From: Haemophilus parainfluenzae
GTDB lineage: Bacteria; Pseudomonadota; Gammaproteobacteria; Enterobacterales; Pasteurellaceae
Reading direction: 5' to 3'
DNA: 64,000 nt
Assembly (NCBI RefSeq): GCF_003252795.1
Contig: NZ_QEPQ01000001.1
Span: 1 to 64,000 of the forward strand
Every line of letters begins with the position of its first letter. Positions within the stretch are counted from its first letter, which is position 1. The position numbers and the translations under genes were made by a program. Under the pieces are notes generated by a model. The model was not told where the DNA came from. It was given only the letters and a program-made list of their open reading frames with translations, and did no database searches. Shown piece after piece: positions 9,807-20,121 of this stretch.

Positions 9807-10253
9807 ATGTCATTATTTTTTTCAACCTTAAAACATGGGCAAATATATTTGCAAACGTGGCCATTAGAAGCGAAACTCGGCATTATTTTTCCCGAAAATC
9901 GCATTATTAAAGCCACAAAATTTGCACAGAAGTTTATGCCTTTTATGGCGGTATTTTCGGTGGTTTGGCAACAGCTTTATGCCAAGACGGATCTTACTGC
10001 ATTAGCGATTGCTATTTTGACCGCACTTTGTGCGTTAGTGATGCCATTACAAGGTTTATACTGGTTGGGAAAACGTGCAAAATCACCGTTAGAACCGCAA
10101 AGTTCTCAGTGGTTTTATGAGATTAGTGAACGTTTAAGAAAACAACATGAAAGTTTGCCAACCGTGCAAGATAAACCGACATATCAGCACTTGGCAGAAG
10201 TACTACAAAAGGCACAGCAAAAATTAGATAAAGCATTTTGGCAGGAAATCTAG
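9807..10253 (+). CDS. yfbV: UPF0208 inner membrane protein YfbV
   Basis: 148 residues of the DUF412/YfbV family (E. coli 151). Two hydrophobic helices are visible, around residues 43-58 and 64-87, after a start [12 protein letters not shown] typical of the family. In E. coli YfbV helps keep the Ter macrodomain insulated; whether that holds here is not known. It is divergent from ackA, the E. coli arrangement. A likely promoter has ATGACA (9749) and TATTAT (9773) with an 18-base gap, and an uptake signal sits between that -10 and the AGGA ribosome-binding site. Confidence 0.9.
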   Translation: MSLFFSTLKHGQIYLQTWPLEAKLGIIFPENRIIKATKFAQKFMPFMAVFSVVWQQLYAKTDLTALAIAILTALCALVMPLQGLYWLGKRAKSPLEPQSSQWFYEISERLRKQHESLPTVQDKPTYQHLAEVLQKAQQKLDKAFWQEI

Positions 10254-10275
10254 CCAATGGCTCCAAATTTAATTG

Positions 10276-10291
10276 ACGCAAACGTTTTCCT
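10276..10291 (+). promoter_or_regulatory. PurR operator upstream of cvpA-purF
   Basis: The 16 bases ACGCAAACGTTTTCCT match the E. coli PurR consensus ACGCAAACGTTTNCNT at every fixed position. It is 67 bp before the cvpA start, in the same place as the pur operator of the E. coli cvpA-purF operon. A purine-responsive repressor is therefore expected to control this operon. Confidence 0.88.
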
Positions 10292-10357
10292 TTTGTTGTT
10301 TTTTATGTAAAATACTGCGGTCGCAATGGCGGCCCTTTTTAATTGAGAGACTATTTA

Positions 10358-10849
10358 ATGATTGATTACATTATCATTGGCATCATCGCATTTTCGATTA
10401 TCGTGAGTTTATTACGTGGGTTTGTGCGAGAGGTTATGTCCCTTGCAAGTTGGGTCGTTGCATTTATTGTCGCTAGCCAATTTTATCCTTATCTTGCCAC
10501 TTATCTTACTCAAATCGAATCTGACTACGTGCGTAACGGCACAGCAATCGGCATTTTATTTGTTTTAACCTTAATTGTAGGCGGCATTGTTAATTATGTG
10601 ATTAGCCAATTAGTGGATAAAACAGGACTTACCGGAACAGATCGTGTTCTTGGTGCGGCATTTGGCTTAATTCGTGGGGCGTTAATCGTTGCTGCGATCT
10701 TATTCTTCTTGGATACCTTCACTAACTTTGAGCAAACCGATTGGTGGAAAGAATCAAAATTAATTCCTCATTTCGGCTTCATTATTGAATGGTTCTTCCA
10801 ACAACTACAAGCAAGTTCTAGTTTTTTAAACTCAACTTTTAAACAATAA
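10358..10849 (+). CDS. cvpA: CvpA family inner membrane protein
   Basis: 163 residues from the ATG at 10358, which follows GAGAG at 10345; a TTG five codons earlier is unlikely. E. coli CvpA has 162 residues. Four hydrophobic segments are visible, starting with IDYIIIGIIAFSIIVSLL, then the family motif RGFVREVMSLASW, and a later TDRVLGAAFGLIRG. CvpA is needed for colicin V production in E. coli and contributes to envelope integrity; its biochemical role is not settled. It is 14 bp upstream of purF in one operon. Confidence 0.93.
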   Translation: MIDYIIIGIIAFSIIVSLLRGFVREVMSLASWVVAFIVASQFYPYLATYLTQIESDYVRNGTAIGILFVLTLIVGGIVNYVISQLVDKTGLTGTDRVLGAAFGLIRGALIVAAILFFLDTFTNFEQTDWWKESKLIPHFGFIIEWFFQQLQASSSFLNSTFKQ

Positions 10850-10863
10850 GGTAGTCAATCAGT

Positions 10864-12381
10864 ATGTGTGGAATTGTCGGTATCGTTAGCCAAAATCCGG
10901 TTAATGAATCCATTTATGCAGCATTAACGTTATTACAGCATCGAGGTCAAGATGCGGCGGGGATTGTCACAATCGATGATGAAAACCGCTTTCGTTTGCG
11001 TAAGGCTAATGGTCTTGTAAGCGATGTATTCAGACAAGAACATATGTTACGTTTACAAGGTCATGCAGGCCTCGGACATGTACGTTATCCAACCGCCGGC
11101 AGTTCAAGTGTATCTGAAGCGCAGCCTTTCTATGTTAACTCACCTTATGGTTTAAGCCTTGTTCACAATGGCAACTTAACCAATTCAGACGAATTAAAAG
11201 ATAAATTATTTAAAGAAGCACGTCGTCACATAAATACTAATTCGGATTCAGAACTTCTTCTCAATATTCTTGCAAATCATTTAGATAGAGTGAATAAATA
11301 CCATCTCGATCCGCAAGATATTTTTAATGCAATTCGTGCGACACACAAAGATATCCGTGGTGCTTATACATGCTTAGCGATGATTATTGGACATGGCATG
11401 GTGGCATTTCGTGATCCGTTTGGTATTCGTCCACTCGTGTTAGGTAAACGAGAAGAAAATGGTTCTGTGGAATATATGTTTGCCTCTGAAAGTGTGGCAT
11501 TAGACGTCGCAGGTTTTGAATTAGTGCGTGATGTTGCGCCAGGCGAAGCGATTTATGTGACCTTTGATGGCCAGCTTTATGCTGAGCAGTGTGCGGAAAG
11601 TGCGGTCTTAAATCCGTGTATTTTTGAATATGTGTACTTTGCTCGTCCTGATTCAACAATAGACGGTGTGTCTGTCTATGCCGCACGAGTTCACATGGGT
11701 GAACATTTAGGTAAAAAAATTGCAAAAGAATGGGTTGAGGAAGCTGATAACATTGATGTTGTTATTCCAGTACCTGAAACTTCAACAGACATTGCTTTAC
11801 AGATTGCGAAAATCTTAGGCAAACCTTATCGTCAAGGTTTTGTGAAAAACCGCTATGTTGGCCGTACATTTATCATGCCTGGTCAAGCACAACGTATCAG
11901 TTCAGTTCGTCGTAAGCTCAATACGATTAAAGCAGAATTTAAAGATAAAAATGTGCTATTAGTCGATGATTCTATTGTTCGTGGTACAACATCCGAACAA
12001 ATCGTGAGTATGGCTAGAGCAGCGGGAGCGAAGAAAATTTACTTTGCATCAGCTGCACCAGAAATTCGTTACCCGAATGTGTACGGCATCGATATGCCAA
12101 CAAAACAAGAACTCATTGCCTATGGCCGTAATGTTGATGAAATTGCTAAATTGATTGGCGTAGATAAATTGGTTTTCCAAGATCTTGAAGCGCTGACAGA
12201 ATCAGTACGCCAAGAAAATCCATCTATTCAAGGCTTTGATTGTTCAGTCTTTACTGGCGAATATATCACTGGCGATATCACGCCAGAATACCTTGATAGC
12301 ATTGCTTCTCAACGGAGTGATTCGGCAAAGAAAAAACGAGAAAAAGATGCAAGCAACCTTGAAATCCATAATGAAGGTTAA
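10864..12381 (+). CDS. purF: Amidophosphoribosyltransferase
   Basis: 505 residues, the same as E. coli PurF. The N-terminal nucleophile is Cys2 in MCGIVGIV, exposed after Met removal, followed by the glutaminase domain with RYPTAG and HNGNLTN. The C-terminal phosphoribosyltransferase domain has the PRPP loop [14 protein letters not shown]. It catalyses the first committed step of purine synthesis, from PRPP and glutamine to phosphoribosylamine. It is the second gene of the cvpA-purF operon behind a PurR box. Confidence 0.97.
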   Translation: MCGIVGIVSQNPVNESIYAALTLLQHRGQDAAGIVTIDDENRFRLRKANGLVSDVFRQEHMLRLQGHAGLGHVRYPTAGSSSVSEAQPFYVNSPYGLSLVHNGNLTNSDELKDKLFKEARRHINTNSDSELLLNILANHLDRVNKYHLDPQDIFNAIRATHKDIRGAYTCLAMIIGHGMVAFRDPFGIRPLVLGKREENGSVEYMFASESVALDVAGFELVRDVAPGEAIYVTFDGQLYAEQCAESAVLNPCIFEYVYFARPDSTIDGVSVYAARVHMGEHLGKKIAKEWVEEADNIDVVIPVPETSTDIALQIAKILGKPYRQGFVKNRYVGRTFIMPGQAQRISSVRRKLNTIKAEFKDKNVLLVDDSIVRGTTSEQIVSMARAAGAKKIYFASAAPEIRYPNVYGIDMPTKQELIAYGRNVDEIAKLIGVDKLVFQDLEALTESVRQENPSIQGFDCSVFTGEYITGDITPEYLDSIASQRSDSAKKKREKDASNLEIHNEG

Positions 12382-12398
12382 GTGCATTTAAGAGCGTA

Positions 12399-12434
12399 AA
12401 AAAGCACTAATTCAATGAGGATTTAGTACTTTTT
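12399..12434 (+). terminator. Probable purF terminator
   Basis: Arms AAAAAGCACTAA and TTAGTACTTTTT pair with one mismatch around a 12-base loop and are followed by a T-rich stretch, 18 bp after the purF stop. Confidence 0.6.
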
Positions 12435-12454
12435 ATTTTTGATTAAATAGAAAG

Positions 12455-12497
12455 AAAAATGACCGTATTTGATATATTCAAAGTGCGGTCATTTTTA
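12455..12497. terminator. Uptake-signal inverted pair between purF and dacB
   Basis: One arm has a perfect uptake signal (AAGTGCGGT at 12481) and the other a degenerate one (ACCGTATTT at 12462). The outer parts AAAAATGACCG and GTGCGGTCATTTTT still pair. It can terminate dacB on the minus strand and act as a second stop after purF. Confidence 0.7.
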
Positions 12498-12505
12498 TAT
12501 GCGTT

Positions 12506-13945
12506 TTAATCTTTATAAAGATCGTTATAAAGTGCACTCTCAAATTGCACAAGTGGAGCACGCTTTGTTTTACTTTCTAAATCACCGGTTGAGTAGCCAT
12601 TGATAAATTGAACGAAAGCCACTTTTTCACCTCGTGCATTGGTCATAAAACCGGCAAGGTTATATACACCTTTTAATGAGCCAGTTTTAGCGATGACGTT
12701 TTTTACCAGTGGTGGATTAATTAAGCTACCACGCCCACTGATTGTGCCATCCACACCTGCAATTGGGAAAGTTTCCATTAAGTGTAATTTATCTTCGTTT
12801 TTGGCGATGTATTCCAAGACGGAAAGCATGGTTTTCGGTGCAACCAAATTATGACGAGAAAGCCCCGAACCATCTGCTAAGATGCTGTTACCAAATTTAA
12901 TGCCTTGTTTTTGCAATACGGATTTCACCGCTAATGTGCCTAATTGGAATGAAGCAGGGCGTTTATAGTAGTTGTAGGCTACGGCTCTGAATAAGGCATC
13001 GGCAATTTGGTTATCCGATTTTTTCATCATTTTTTTCAATAGCTCAGGCAACGGTTTAGATAAATGCTGAGCGAGTTTTTGTCCTTGCTGTGGTTTTTGA
13101 GGTTGTTTTACCTGACCGGTAAATTCAATACCAAGACGTTTTAATTGACGTTGAATAATGGCAGCAGCGTAGGCATCTGGATCTTGCACGGCGAAGCTAA
13201 GCCCAAATGGTTTAGTTTGGCGTGCAATACAGCCTTTTACTTGATAGCGGTTATTGTCATGGACAACGACGTCTAATTGGCAATAACCGGCTTCTTGCTG
13301 ATCCACAATATAAACTTGCCCAAAAACTTGAATAGGGAATTGAGCGGGAACGTTAATTTTGACGGTTTCACCTACAGGTTGATTTGCATCTAGCTCGGCA
13401 TAGAAGCAGTTATTATCGATATTTGCTGCAGCAGGAGGGGAGTTAAAGCACATTGTAAGATCGTTCCAAATCCAACCTAACCCACGATCATGGCTAGCAA
13501 ATACAGAGGTATCTAAAATAAGATCACCATTGATTTTCTGAATGCCTTGGTTTTTTAAATTAGCTAATAGGCTATAAAGTTGTCCGCTGGTCAGATCGGG
13601 ATCGCCAGTGAATTGCACCACAAGATCGCCTTCTAAAACATTATTCTGAATTTTTCCGTTACTTAAAAGTGAGGTTTCAAACTGGAAGGCATCACCTAAT
13701 ACTAATTTAGCAGCAACGGCTGTGAACACTTTTTGCGTACTGGCAGGCAACATAAATGTTGAACCATTGTAGTCTGCAATAATTTGATCTTTATTGAGGT
13801 TTTTGGCAATGATACTGGCAGAAGCACCTTCAGGTAGGTATTGGGTAATAGAAGCCACATTAACTTCAGCCATAGCGGAAAAAGAAAAGCCGAGTGTAAT
13901 AAATGCCGCTTTAAGTGCGGTCGAAATAGAAGATTTTTTAGTCAT
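12506..13945 (-). CDS. dacB: Penicillin-binding protein 4 (D-Ala-D-Ala carboxypeptidase/endopeptidase)
   Basis: 479 residues from the ATG at 13945 (E. coli 477); the longer in-frame form would need a TTG. A signal peptide ends near SFSAMA. The serine-protease-like S13 motifs are present: SxxK as ASTQK (Ser at about 69), SxN as SDNQIAD and KTG as AKTGSLKG. The enzyme acts in the periplasm, trimming peptidoglycan stems and cross-links. It is divergent from greA, as in E. coli. An uptake signal lies within the signal-peptide codons (around 13913). Confidence 0.95.
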   Translation of the reverse strand: MTKKSSISTALKAAFITLGFSFSAMAEVNVASITQYLPEGASASIIAKNLNKDQIIADYNGSTFMLPASTQKVFTAVAAKLVLGDAFQFETSLLSNGKIQNNVLEGDLVVQFTGDPDLTSGQLYSLLANLKNQGIQKINGDLILDTSVFASHDRGLGWIWNDLTMCFNSPPAAANIDNNCFYAELDANQPVGETVKINVPAQFPIQVFGQVYIVDQQEAGYCQLDVVVHDNNRYQVKGCIARQTKPFGLSFAVQDPDAYAAAIIQRQLKRLGIEFTGQVKQPQKPQQGQKLAQHLSKPLPELLKKMMKKSDNQIADALFRAVAYNYYKRPASFQLGTLAVKSVLQKQGIKFGNSILADGSGLSRHNLVAPKTMLSVLEYIAKNEDKLHLMETFPIAGVDGTISGRGSLINPPLVKNVIAKTGSLKGVYNLAGFMTNARGEKVAFVQFINGYSTGDLESKTKRAPLVQFESALYNDLYKD

Positions 13946-14097
13946 TTTTAGTTCTGTTATGGTTGCTATTTTTCTCAAGACGAATAATAATAAGCTCCGA
14001 ACTCAATAGAGTAAATCATTTTTTATTTTTCATTGACTGCGGCAAGGTTGCAAGACGTTGTCGTGGTTTTGTTTTTACCAAATTTTAAGGAAAAAGA

Positions 14098-14574
14098 ATG
14101 AAACAAATTCCAATGACCGTGCGCGGTGCGGAGCTATTACGCCAAGAATTAGATTTCTTAAAAAATGAGCGTCGCCCTGAAATTATCAAGGCGATTGCTG
14201 AAGCACGTGAGCATGGTGACTTAAAAGAAAATGCAGAATATCACGCTGCGCGTGAACAACAAGGTTTTTGCGAAGGGCGTATTCAAGAAATTGAAAGCAA
14301 ACTTGCAAATTGTCAGGTTATCGATGTCACTAAATTACCAAATAACGGAAAAGTTATTTTTGGTGCGACAGTTGTATTAGTGAATACCGATACTGATGAA
14401 GAAGTCACTTACCAAATTGTGGGCGATGATGAGGCAGATATTAAATCAGGTTTGATTTCTGTGAATTCACCGATTGCTCGTGGCTTGGTAGGGAAAGAGT
14501 TGGACGATACCGTAAATATTACCACACCAGGTGGAACGGTTGAGTTCGAGATTATTGAAGTAAATTACATCTAA
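14098..14574 (+). CDS. greA: Transcription elongation factor GreA
   Basis: 158 residues, the same length as E. coli GreA. The N-terminal coiled coil carries the GreA signature with [14 protein letters not shown] and acidic tip residues, and the C-terminal FKBP-like domain ends the protein. GreA rescues backtracked RNA polymerase by stimulating transcript cleavage. It is transcribed alone, divergent from dacB and convergent with yhbY. Confidence 0.97.
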   Translation: MKQIPMTVRGAELLRQELDFLKNERRPEIIKAIAEAREHGDLKENAEYHAAREQQGFCEGRIQEIESKLANCQVIDVTKLPNNGKVIFGATVVLVNTDTDEEVTYQIVGDDEADIKSGLISVNSPIARGLVGKELDDTVNITTPGGTVEFEIIEVNYI

Positions 14575-14576
14575 AA

Positions 14577-14601
14577 AAACATCCCCTCAAATTGAGGGGA
14601 T
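14577..14601 (-). terminator. yhbY terminator (convergent with greA)
   Basis: The inverted repeat TCCCCTC-AAATT-GAGGGGA lies between the convergent greA and yhbY stops. On the minus strand it is followed by a run of seven Ts; on the plus strand the tail is weaker. Confidence 0.8.
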
Positions 14602-14606
14602 AACAA

Positions 14607-14906
14607 TTATTTACGAGGCAGCTGGATTTTACCTTCCTCGCTTGGTCGATAAAGCACCAAAATATGTCCGATGGTTTGAACGTTAGATGATTTGGTTTCA
14701 CGAACAATCGCATCAATGATTAATTGTTTGGTTTCGCGATCTGCGCCAGCAATTTTTACTTTGATTAATTCGTGATGATTTAACGCATTATCGATTTCGG
14801 CTAATACACCTTCGGTTAAGCCGTTACCGCCAAGCATGACGACAGGGCTAAGGTGATGAGCGAGTCCTTTTAAAAATTGTTTTTGTTTTGTTGATAATAT
14901 TGTCAT
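14607..14906 (-). CDS. yhbY: Ribosome-associated RNA-binding protein YhbY (CRM domain)
   Basis: 99 residues from the ATG at 14906, which follows a GGATTCCTT region; an upstream in-frame ATG adds 11 residues foreign to the family. The CRM-domain signature is seen in KQKQFLKGLAHHLSPVV and the GxxG loop GGNGLTEGV. E. coli YhbY binds pre-50S particles. It sits between greA and rlmE, as in E. coli, divergent from rlmE. Confidence 0.94.
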   Translation of the reverse strand: MTILSTKQKQFLKGLAHHLSPVVMLGGNGLTEGVLAEIDNALNHHELIKVKIAGADRETKQLIIDAIVRETKSSNVQTIGHILVLYRPSEEGKIQLPRK

Positions 14907-15072
14907 AAGGAATCCTTTAAATAGATGAATATGAATCATAAAAAGACCGAAAAGAGCGGTCAGAAAAAACGTGGTTTTTCAGCACTTTTTGGTAAGTCTA
15001 GCCTTGAATTTGGCAGATTGTACCCAAATATAGACGAAACTACTACAAAAAATAGTACAAAAGAAAGAGATT

Positions 15073-15705
15073 ATGGGAAAGAAAAAACGTTCGGCGAGTT
15101 CTTCTCGTTGGCTAAACGAACATTTTAAAGATCCGTTTGTTCAGAAAGCACATAAACAAAAATTACGCTCACGTGCTTACTTTAAGTTAGATGAAATTCA
15201 ACAAACGGATAAATTGTTTAAACCGGGAATGACCGTAGTGGATCTCGGTGCCGCACCAGGTGGTTGGTCACAGTATGTTGTGAGCCAAATTGGTGGCAAA
15301 GGTCGAGTGATTGCTTGTGATATTTTGGATATGAACCCAATTGTCGGCGTGGATTTCTTGCAAGGCGATTTTCGTGACGAAAATGTGCTGAATGCATTAT
15401 TAGAACGAGTTGGTGAAGCAAAAGTTGATGTAGTGATGTCTGATATGGCGCCAAATTTTAGCGGCATGCCATCTGTTGATATTCCTCGTGCAATGTATTT
15501 AGTTGAACTGGCTTTAGATATGTGTAAGCAAGTTTTGGCGAAAAAAGGCAGTTTTGTGGTCAAAGTATTCCAAGGAGAAGGTTTTGACGAGTATCTGCGC
15601 GAAATTCGTTCACTCTTTAGTGTCGTAAAAGTGCGTAAGCCTGAAGCCTCTCGTGGGCGTTCTCGCGAAGTTTATATTGTAGCAAGCGGTTATAAAGGCG
15701 AATAG
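15073..15705 (+). CDS. rlmE: 23S rRNA 2'-O-methyltransferase (Um2552), RlmE/FtsJ
   Basis: 210 residues (E. coli 209). The SAM-binding motif [15 protein letters not shown] is at about residues 55-69, and the K-D-K-E catalytic set is visible in [27 protein letters not shown] and SREVYIVA. The enzyme methylates U2552 in the A loop of 23S rRNA during late 50S assembly. It precedes ftsH by 87 bp in the conserved heat-shock-type rlmE-ftsH cluster. Confidence 0.97.
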   Translation: MGKKKRSASSSRWLNEHFKDPFVQKAHKQKLRSRAYFKLDEIQQTDKLFKPGMTVVDLGAAPGGWSQYVVSQIGGKGRVIACDILDMNPIVGVDFLQGDFRDENVLNALLERVGEAKVDVVMSDMAPNFSGMPSVDIPRAMYLVELALDMCKQVLAKKGSFVVKVFQGEGFDEYLREIRSLFSVVKVRKPEASRGRSREVYIVASGYKGE

Positions 15706-15792
15706 ATAATTGCTTTGATAGCTTTTCATTGTGTCGGGGATGAGATAGTATCTCGTTTAATTTTAATTAACTTAAGAAAGGCAGGTTAAACC

Positions 15793-17700
15793 TTGAACGA
15801 TATGGTTAAAAATCTAGTTCTATGGGTTGTGGTAGCAATTGTCATGATGACAGCTTACCAAAGTTTTAATTCCAATGGCGTGAGTGACTCAACAGATTAC
15901 ACAACCTTTGTGTATGATGTGAGTAACAGTCAAGTGAAAGAAGCGCGTTTTGATGCGAATGAAATCACCGTGACTAAAAATGATGGTTCTAAATATATGA
16001 CCGTCATGCCACCGTTGGAAGATAAAAAGCTCTTAGATGACTTATTAAATAAAAAAGTTAAAATCGAAGGTACGCCTTTTGAAAAACGCAGTTTATTATC
16101 ACAAATTTTAATTTCGTGGTTCCCAATGCTATTCCTTGTAGGGGTATGGATTTTCTTCATGCGTCAAATGCAAGGTGGAGGCGGGAAAGCCATGAGCTTC
16201 GGTAAAAGCCGCGCTAAAATGCTGACCCAAGATCAAATTAAAGTGACTTTTGCAGATGTTGCAGGTTGTGATGAAGCAAAAGAAGAAGTGGCTGAAATAG
16301 TTGATTTCTTGCGTGAACCGAAAAAATTCCAAAACCTTGGCGGTAAAATTCCAAAAGGGATTTTAATGGTAGGTCCTCCAGGTACAGGTAAAACCTTATT
16401 AGCAAAAGCTATTGCAGGTGAAGCAAAAGTGCCTTTCTTTACCATTTCAGGTTCTGACTTTGTAGAGATGTTTGTGGGTGTTGGTGCTTCTCGTGTACGT
16501 GATATGTTTGAGCAAGCGAAGAAAAATGCACCATGCTTAATCTTTATTGATGAAATTGATGCGGTAGGTCGTCAACGTGGTGCTGGCTTAGGTGGTGGAC
16601 ACGATGAGCGTGAACAAACTCTTAACCAAATGTTAGTAGAAATGGATGGTTTCGGTGGTAACGAAGGCGTAATCGTTATTGCAGCAACTAACCGTCCAGA
16701 TGTACTAGACCCAGCATTAACGCGTCCAGGCCGTTTTGACCGCCAAGTTGTTGTCGGTTTACCGGATGTCAAAGGCCGTGAGCAAATTCTAAAAGTTCAC
16801 ATGCGAAAAGTCCCTGTGGCTGATGATGTAGATGCCATGACACTTGCTCGTGGTACACCAGGTTATTCAGGTGCAGATTTAGCGAACTTGGTTAATGAAG
16901 CGGCATTATTTGCTGCGCGTAGCAATAAACGTACTGTATCGATGCTTGAGTTTGAAAAAGCTAAAGATAAGATCAATATGGGGCCTGAACGTCGCACCAT
17001 GATCATGACGGATAAACAAAAAGAGTCCACAGCGTACCATGAAGCGGGTCACGCGATTGTGGGTTACTTAGTGCCTGAACATGATCCGGTACATAAAGTG
17101 ACGATTATTCCTCGTGGCCGCGCATTAGGTGTGACTTTCTTCTTGCCTGAAGGTGATCAAATTAGTATCAGCCAAAAACAATTAGAAAGTAAACTTTCAA
17201 CTCTTTATGCAGGACGTTTAGCAGAAGATTTGATTTACGGTGAAGAAAATATTTCGACTGGTGCATCTAACGATATTAAAGTGGCAACCAATATTGCACG
17301 TAATATGGTGACCCAATGGGGCTTCTCAGATAAACTCGGTCCGATTCTTTATACCGAAGATGAAGGCGAAGTATTCTTAGGTCGCTCAATGGCGAAAGCA
17401 AAACATATGTCAGATGAAACGGCGCATGCGATTGATGAAGAAGTGCGTGCGATTGTAAATCGTAACTATGCGAGAGCAAGACAGATTTTGATCGACAATA
17501 TGGATATTCTTCACGCCATGAAAGATGCGTTAGTGAAATATGAAACCATTGAAGAAGAACAAATCAAACAGCTAATGAATCGTGAACCTGTTACACCACC
17601 ATCTGGTTGGGAAGATAACAAAGACACGAGCCCGAAAGCTAAGCCGCAAGAAGAAACAACTGAAAGTGCGGTTAATCATTCAGAAGATTCTGAAGAGTAA
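15793..17700 (+). CDS. ftsH: ATP-dependent zinc metalloprotease FtsH
   Basis: Up to 635 residues. Two membrane segments flank a periplasmic domain (about residues 5-20 and 100-120). The AAA+ module has GPPGTGKT and the SRH region [18 protein letters not shown]; the peptidase has HEAGH. FtsH is the membrane quality-control protease that also degrades LpxC and sigma-32. The start is uncertain: the TTG at 15793 has AGG eight bases upstream, while the ATG at 15802 (632 residues) aligns with the usual N-terminus but is farther from it. I give the TTG because of the spacing. Confidence 0.95.
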   Translation: MNDMVKNLVLWVVVAIVMMTAYQSFNSNGVSDSTDYTTFVYDVSNSQVKEARFDANEITVTKNDGSKYMTVMPPLEDKKLLDDLLNKKVKIEGTPFEKRSLLSQILISWFPMLFLVGVWIFFMRQMQGGGGKAMSFGKSRAKMLTQDQIKVTFADVAGCDEAKEEVAEIVDFLREPKKFQNLGGKIPKGILMVGPPGTGKTLLAKAIAGEAKVPFFTISGSDFVEMFVGVGASRVRDMFEQAKKNAPCLIFIDEIDAVGRQRGAGLGGGHDEREQTLNQMLVEMDGFGGNEGVIVIAATNRPDVLDPALTRPGRFDRQVVVGLPDVKGREQILKVHMRKVPVADDVDAMTLARGTPGYSGADLANLVNEAALFAARSNKRTVSMLEFEKAKDKINMGPERRTMIMTDKQKESTAYHEAGHAIVGYLVPEHDPVHKVTIIPRGRALGVTFFLPEGDQISISQKQLESKLSTLYAGRLAEDLIYGEENISTGASNDIKVATNIARNMVTQWGFSDKLGPILYTEDEGEVFLGRSMAKAKHMSDETAHAIDEEVRAIVNRNYARARQILIDNMDILHAMKDALVKYETIEEEQIKQLMNREPVTPPSGWEDNKDTSPKAKPQEETTESAVNHSEDSEE

Positions 17701-17703
17701 GAA

Positions 17704-17735
17704 TAAAGCCTTCCTAATTAGGAAGGCTTTTTTAT
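17704..17735 (+). terminator. ftsH terminator
   Basis: Arms AAGCCTTCCTA and TAGGAAGGCTT form a strong hairpin directly followed by TTTTTA, a few bases after the ftsH stop. It separates ftsH from folP, which has its own TATAAT at 17770. Confidence 0.92.
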
Positions 17736-17814
17736 TTATAATGTCATTCTTTTCATCACTATATTCCGTTATAATCTAGCCTTTAAAATTTGATTTAAAA
17801 ATTGACCGCACTTT

Positions 17815-18642
17815 ATGAAACTTTATGCTAATAACAAATGTCTAGATTTATCATTCCCTCAAATTATGGGAATTTTGAATTTCACGCCCGATTCATTTTC
17901 AGATAGCGGACAGTTTTTTAGTCTAGACAAAGCATTATTTCAAGTTGAAAAAATGCTCAAAGAAGGTGCAACAATTATTGATATTGGCGGGGAATCAACT
18001 CGACCAATGGCAGAAGAAGTGCCTGAAACTGAAGAGTTGCGACGAGTGATACCTCTTGTTGAAGCCGTACAAAAACGTTTTGATTGTTGGATTTCAGTGG
18101 ATACCTCTAAAGCAATTGTGATGCAAGAAGCTGCTAAGGTCGGCATGGATTTAATCAATGATATTCGTGCTTTACGTGAACCTGGCGCACTCGAAATAGC
18201 AGGACAGTTGAATTTACCGACTTGTATCATGCATATGCAAGGACAGCCGCGCACAATGCAGACTAATCCGCATTATGATGATGTAGTCAAAGATGTTTAT
18301 CAATTTTTAGAGGCTCGGACTCAAGCTTGTCTAGAGGCAGGAATTGCCAAAGAAAATATCATTTGGGATATGGGGTTTGGTTTTGGTAAGACCGTGCAGC
18401 ATAACTATAAACTTTTACAGCAATTAGCACACTTTTTTGAAAGTGGTTATCCCATTTTAGCAGGTCTTTCACGTAAATCGATGATTGGTGCCGTATTAGA
18501 TAAACCCGTAACTGAACGTGTTGTGGGAAGTGTAGCTGGCGCATTAATTGCTGCACAAAATGGTGCAACAATTTTACGCGTACATGATGTCGCTGCAACG
18601 GCAGATGCTTTGAAAGTATGGCAAGCAACGCAACAGGCGTAA
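17815..18642 (+). CDS. folP: Dihydropteroate synthase
   Basis: 275 residues (E. coli 282). The pterin-binding signatures are MGILNFTPDSFSDSG, IDIGGESTRP and the C-terminal SRKSMIG. It joins p-aminobenzoate to dihydropterin pyrophosphate in folate synthesis and is the sulfonamide target. The start has no Shine-Dalgarno sequence: an uptake signal (17805-17813) ends one base before the ATG. A TATAAT at 17770 suggests its own promoter after the ftsH terminator. glmM follows, as in E. coli. Confidence 0.96.
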   Translation: MKLYANNKCLDLSFPQIMGILNFTPDSFSDSGQFFSLDKALFQVEKMLKEGATIIDIGGESTRPMAEEVPETEELRRVIPLVEAVQKRFDCWISVDTSKAIVMQEAAKVGMDLINDIRALREPGALEIAGQLNLPTCIMHMQGQPRTMQTNPHYDDVVKDVYQFLEARTQACLEAGIAKENIIWDMGFGFGKTVQHNYKLLQQLAHFFESGYPILAGLSRKSMIGAVLDKPVTERVVGSVAGALIAAQNGATILRVHDVAATADALKVWQATQQA

Positions 18643-18718
18643 GAAAGTAACAGATTTTATATGTTGTAGAGTAAATGATTTCTGCAACATCAATTATTCA
18701 ATTTATTAAGGAATAAAT

Positions 18719-20053
18719 ATGGCAAATCGTAAATATTTTGGTACAGATGGCGTACGCGGTAAAGTGGGTACTTATCCAATCACGCCTGATTTCGCATTGA
18801 AATTAGGTTGGGCTGCGGGTAAGGTTTTAGCTTCACAAGGTTCTCGCACAGTATTAATCGGAAAAGATACTCGTATTTCAGGTTATATGTTGGAATCTGC
18901 TCTTGAAGCAGGTTTGGCTGCCGCTGGCTTAACTGCTGCATTTACCGGCCCAATGCCAACACCTGCCGTGGCGTATTTAACCCGCACGTTCCGTTTAGAA
19001 GCGGGTATTGTCATTTCTGCATCACATAACCCTTATTATGATAATGGAATTAAATTCTTCTCTTCACAAGGCACAAAATTACCAGATGATATTGAAGAAG
19101 CGATTGAAGCCATGCTTGATCAGCCAATGGATTGTGTGGAGTCTGCTGATTTAGGTAAAGCAAGCCGTATCAGTGATGCCGCAGGACGTTATATTGAATT
19201 TTGTAAAAGCACTTTCCCTGCTCATTTAGGTTTAGATGGTTATAAAATTGTGGTGGATTGCGCAAATGGTGCGACCTATCATATTGCGCCAAATGTATTA
19301 CGTGAATTAGGCGCGGAAGTGATTGAAATTGGTACTGATCCAAACGGAATCAATATCAATGAAAAATGTGGTGCAACCGATGTAAAAGCGTTACAGGAAA
19401 AAGTGCTTGAAACTAAAGCGGATGTTGGTCTCGCTTATGATGGTGATGGTGACCGTATTATGATGGTGGATCACTTAGGTAATAAAGTAGATGGTGACCA
19501 AATCCTTTTCATTATTGCTCGTGAAGCTTTACGTTCAGGTCAATTAAAAGGTGGCGTAGTCGGCACATTAATGAGTAATATGAGCCTAGAAATTGCGTTA
19601 AAAATGTTAGGTGTACCTTTTGTGCGTGCTAACGTTGGCGACCGTTATGTGCTAGAAAAAATGGTAGAACATAACTGGACGTTAGGTGGAGAAAACTCTG
19701 GCCATATCATTATCGCGGATAAAAACACGACAGGTGATGGTATTATTGCCTCATTAGCCGTATTAAGTGCAATGGTTCAACATCGTTTATCCTTAAACGA
19801 GCTTGCAAGTGCGGTGAAATTATTCCCTCAAGTCCTGATTAATGTTCGTTTTGCAGGTGGTACAAATCCGTTAGAAAGTGAAGCAGTAAAAGCCGTAGCC
19901 GCTGATGTGGAAAAACGCTTAGAAGGCAAAGGCCGAATTTTACTGCGTAAGTCTGGTACAGAGCCACTGATTCGTGTTATGGTCGAATGTGAAGACGGTG
20001 CACTTGCAAAACAATGTGCAGAAGAAATTGCAGAAGCAGTGAAAGCAAATTAA
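18719..20053 (+). CDS. glmM: Phosphoglucosamine mutase
   Basis: 444 residues (E. coli 445). The start [12 protein letters not shown], the phosphoserine loop [14 protein letters not shown] (Ser near 102), the metal loop DGDGDR and the C-terminal phosphate-binding [12 protein letters not shown] are all present. It converts glucosamine-6-phosphate to glucosamine-1-phosphate for UDP-GlcNAc. A clear AAGGA site precedes the ATG. It follows folP in the same direction. Confidence 0.97.
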   Translation: MANRKYFGTDGVRGKVGTYPITPDFALKLGWAAGKVLASQGSRTVLIGKDTRISGYMLESALEAGLAAAGLTAAFTGPMPTPAVAYLTRTFRLEAGIVISASHNPYYDNGIKFFSSQGTKLPDDIEEAIEAMLDQPMDCVESADLGKASRISDAAGRYIEFCKSTFPAHLGLDGYKIVVDCANGATYHIAPNVLRELGAEVIEIGTDPNGININEKCGATDVKALQEKVLETKADVGLAYDGDGDRIMMVDHLGNKVDGDQILFIIAREALRSGQLKGGVVGTLMSNMSLEIALKMLGVPFVRANVGDRYVLEKMVEHNWTLGGENSGHIIIADKNTTGDGIIASLAVLSAMVQHRLSLNELASAVKLFPQVLINVRFAGGTNPLESEAVKAVAADVEKRLEGKGRILLRKSGTEPLIRVMVECEDGALAKQCAEEIAEAVKAN

Positions 20054-20058
20054 TTGAG

Positions 20059-20080
20059 TGGGGGCTTGCCCCCATTTTTG
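20059..20080 (+). terminator. glmM terminator
   Basis: A short GC-rich hairpin (TGGGGG and CCCCCA, loop CTTG) followed by TTTTTG, just after the glmM stop. Confidence 0.85.
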
Positions 20081-20121
20081 ATCCATAGAATTATCTTTAT
20101 TATTTTTAGGAAAGCCAATAC

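Noticed and set aside
14925-15128. Small plus-strand open frame between yhbY and rlmE
   Set aside because: It overlaps the rlmE start in another frame and reads through the promoter region and a decayed uptake signal; no support for translation.
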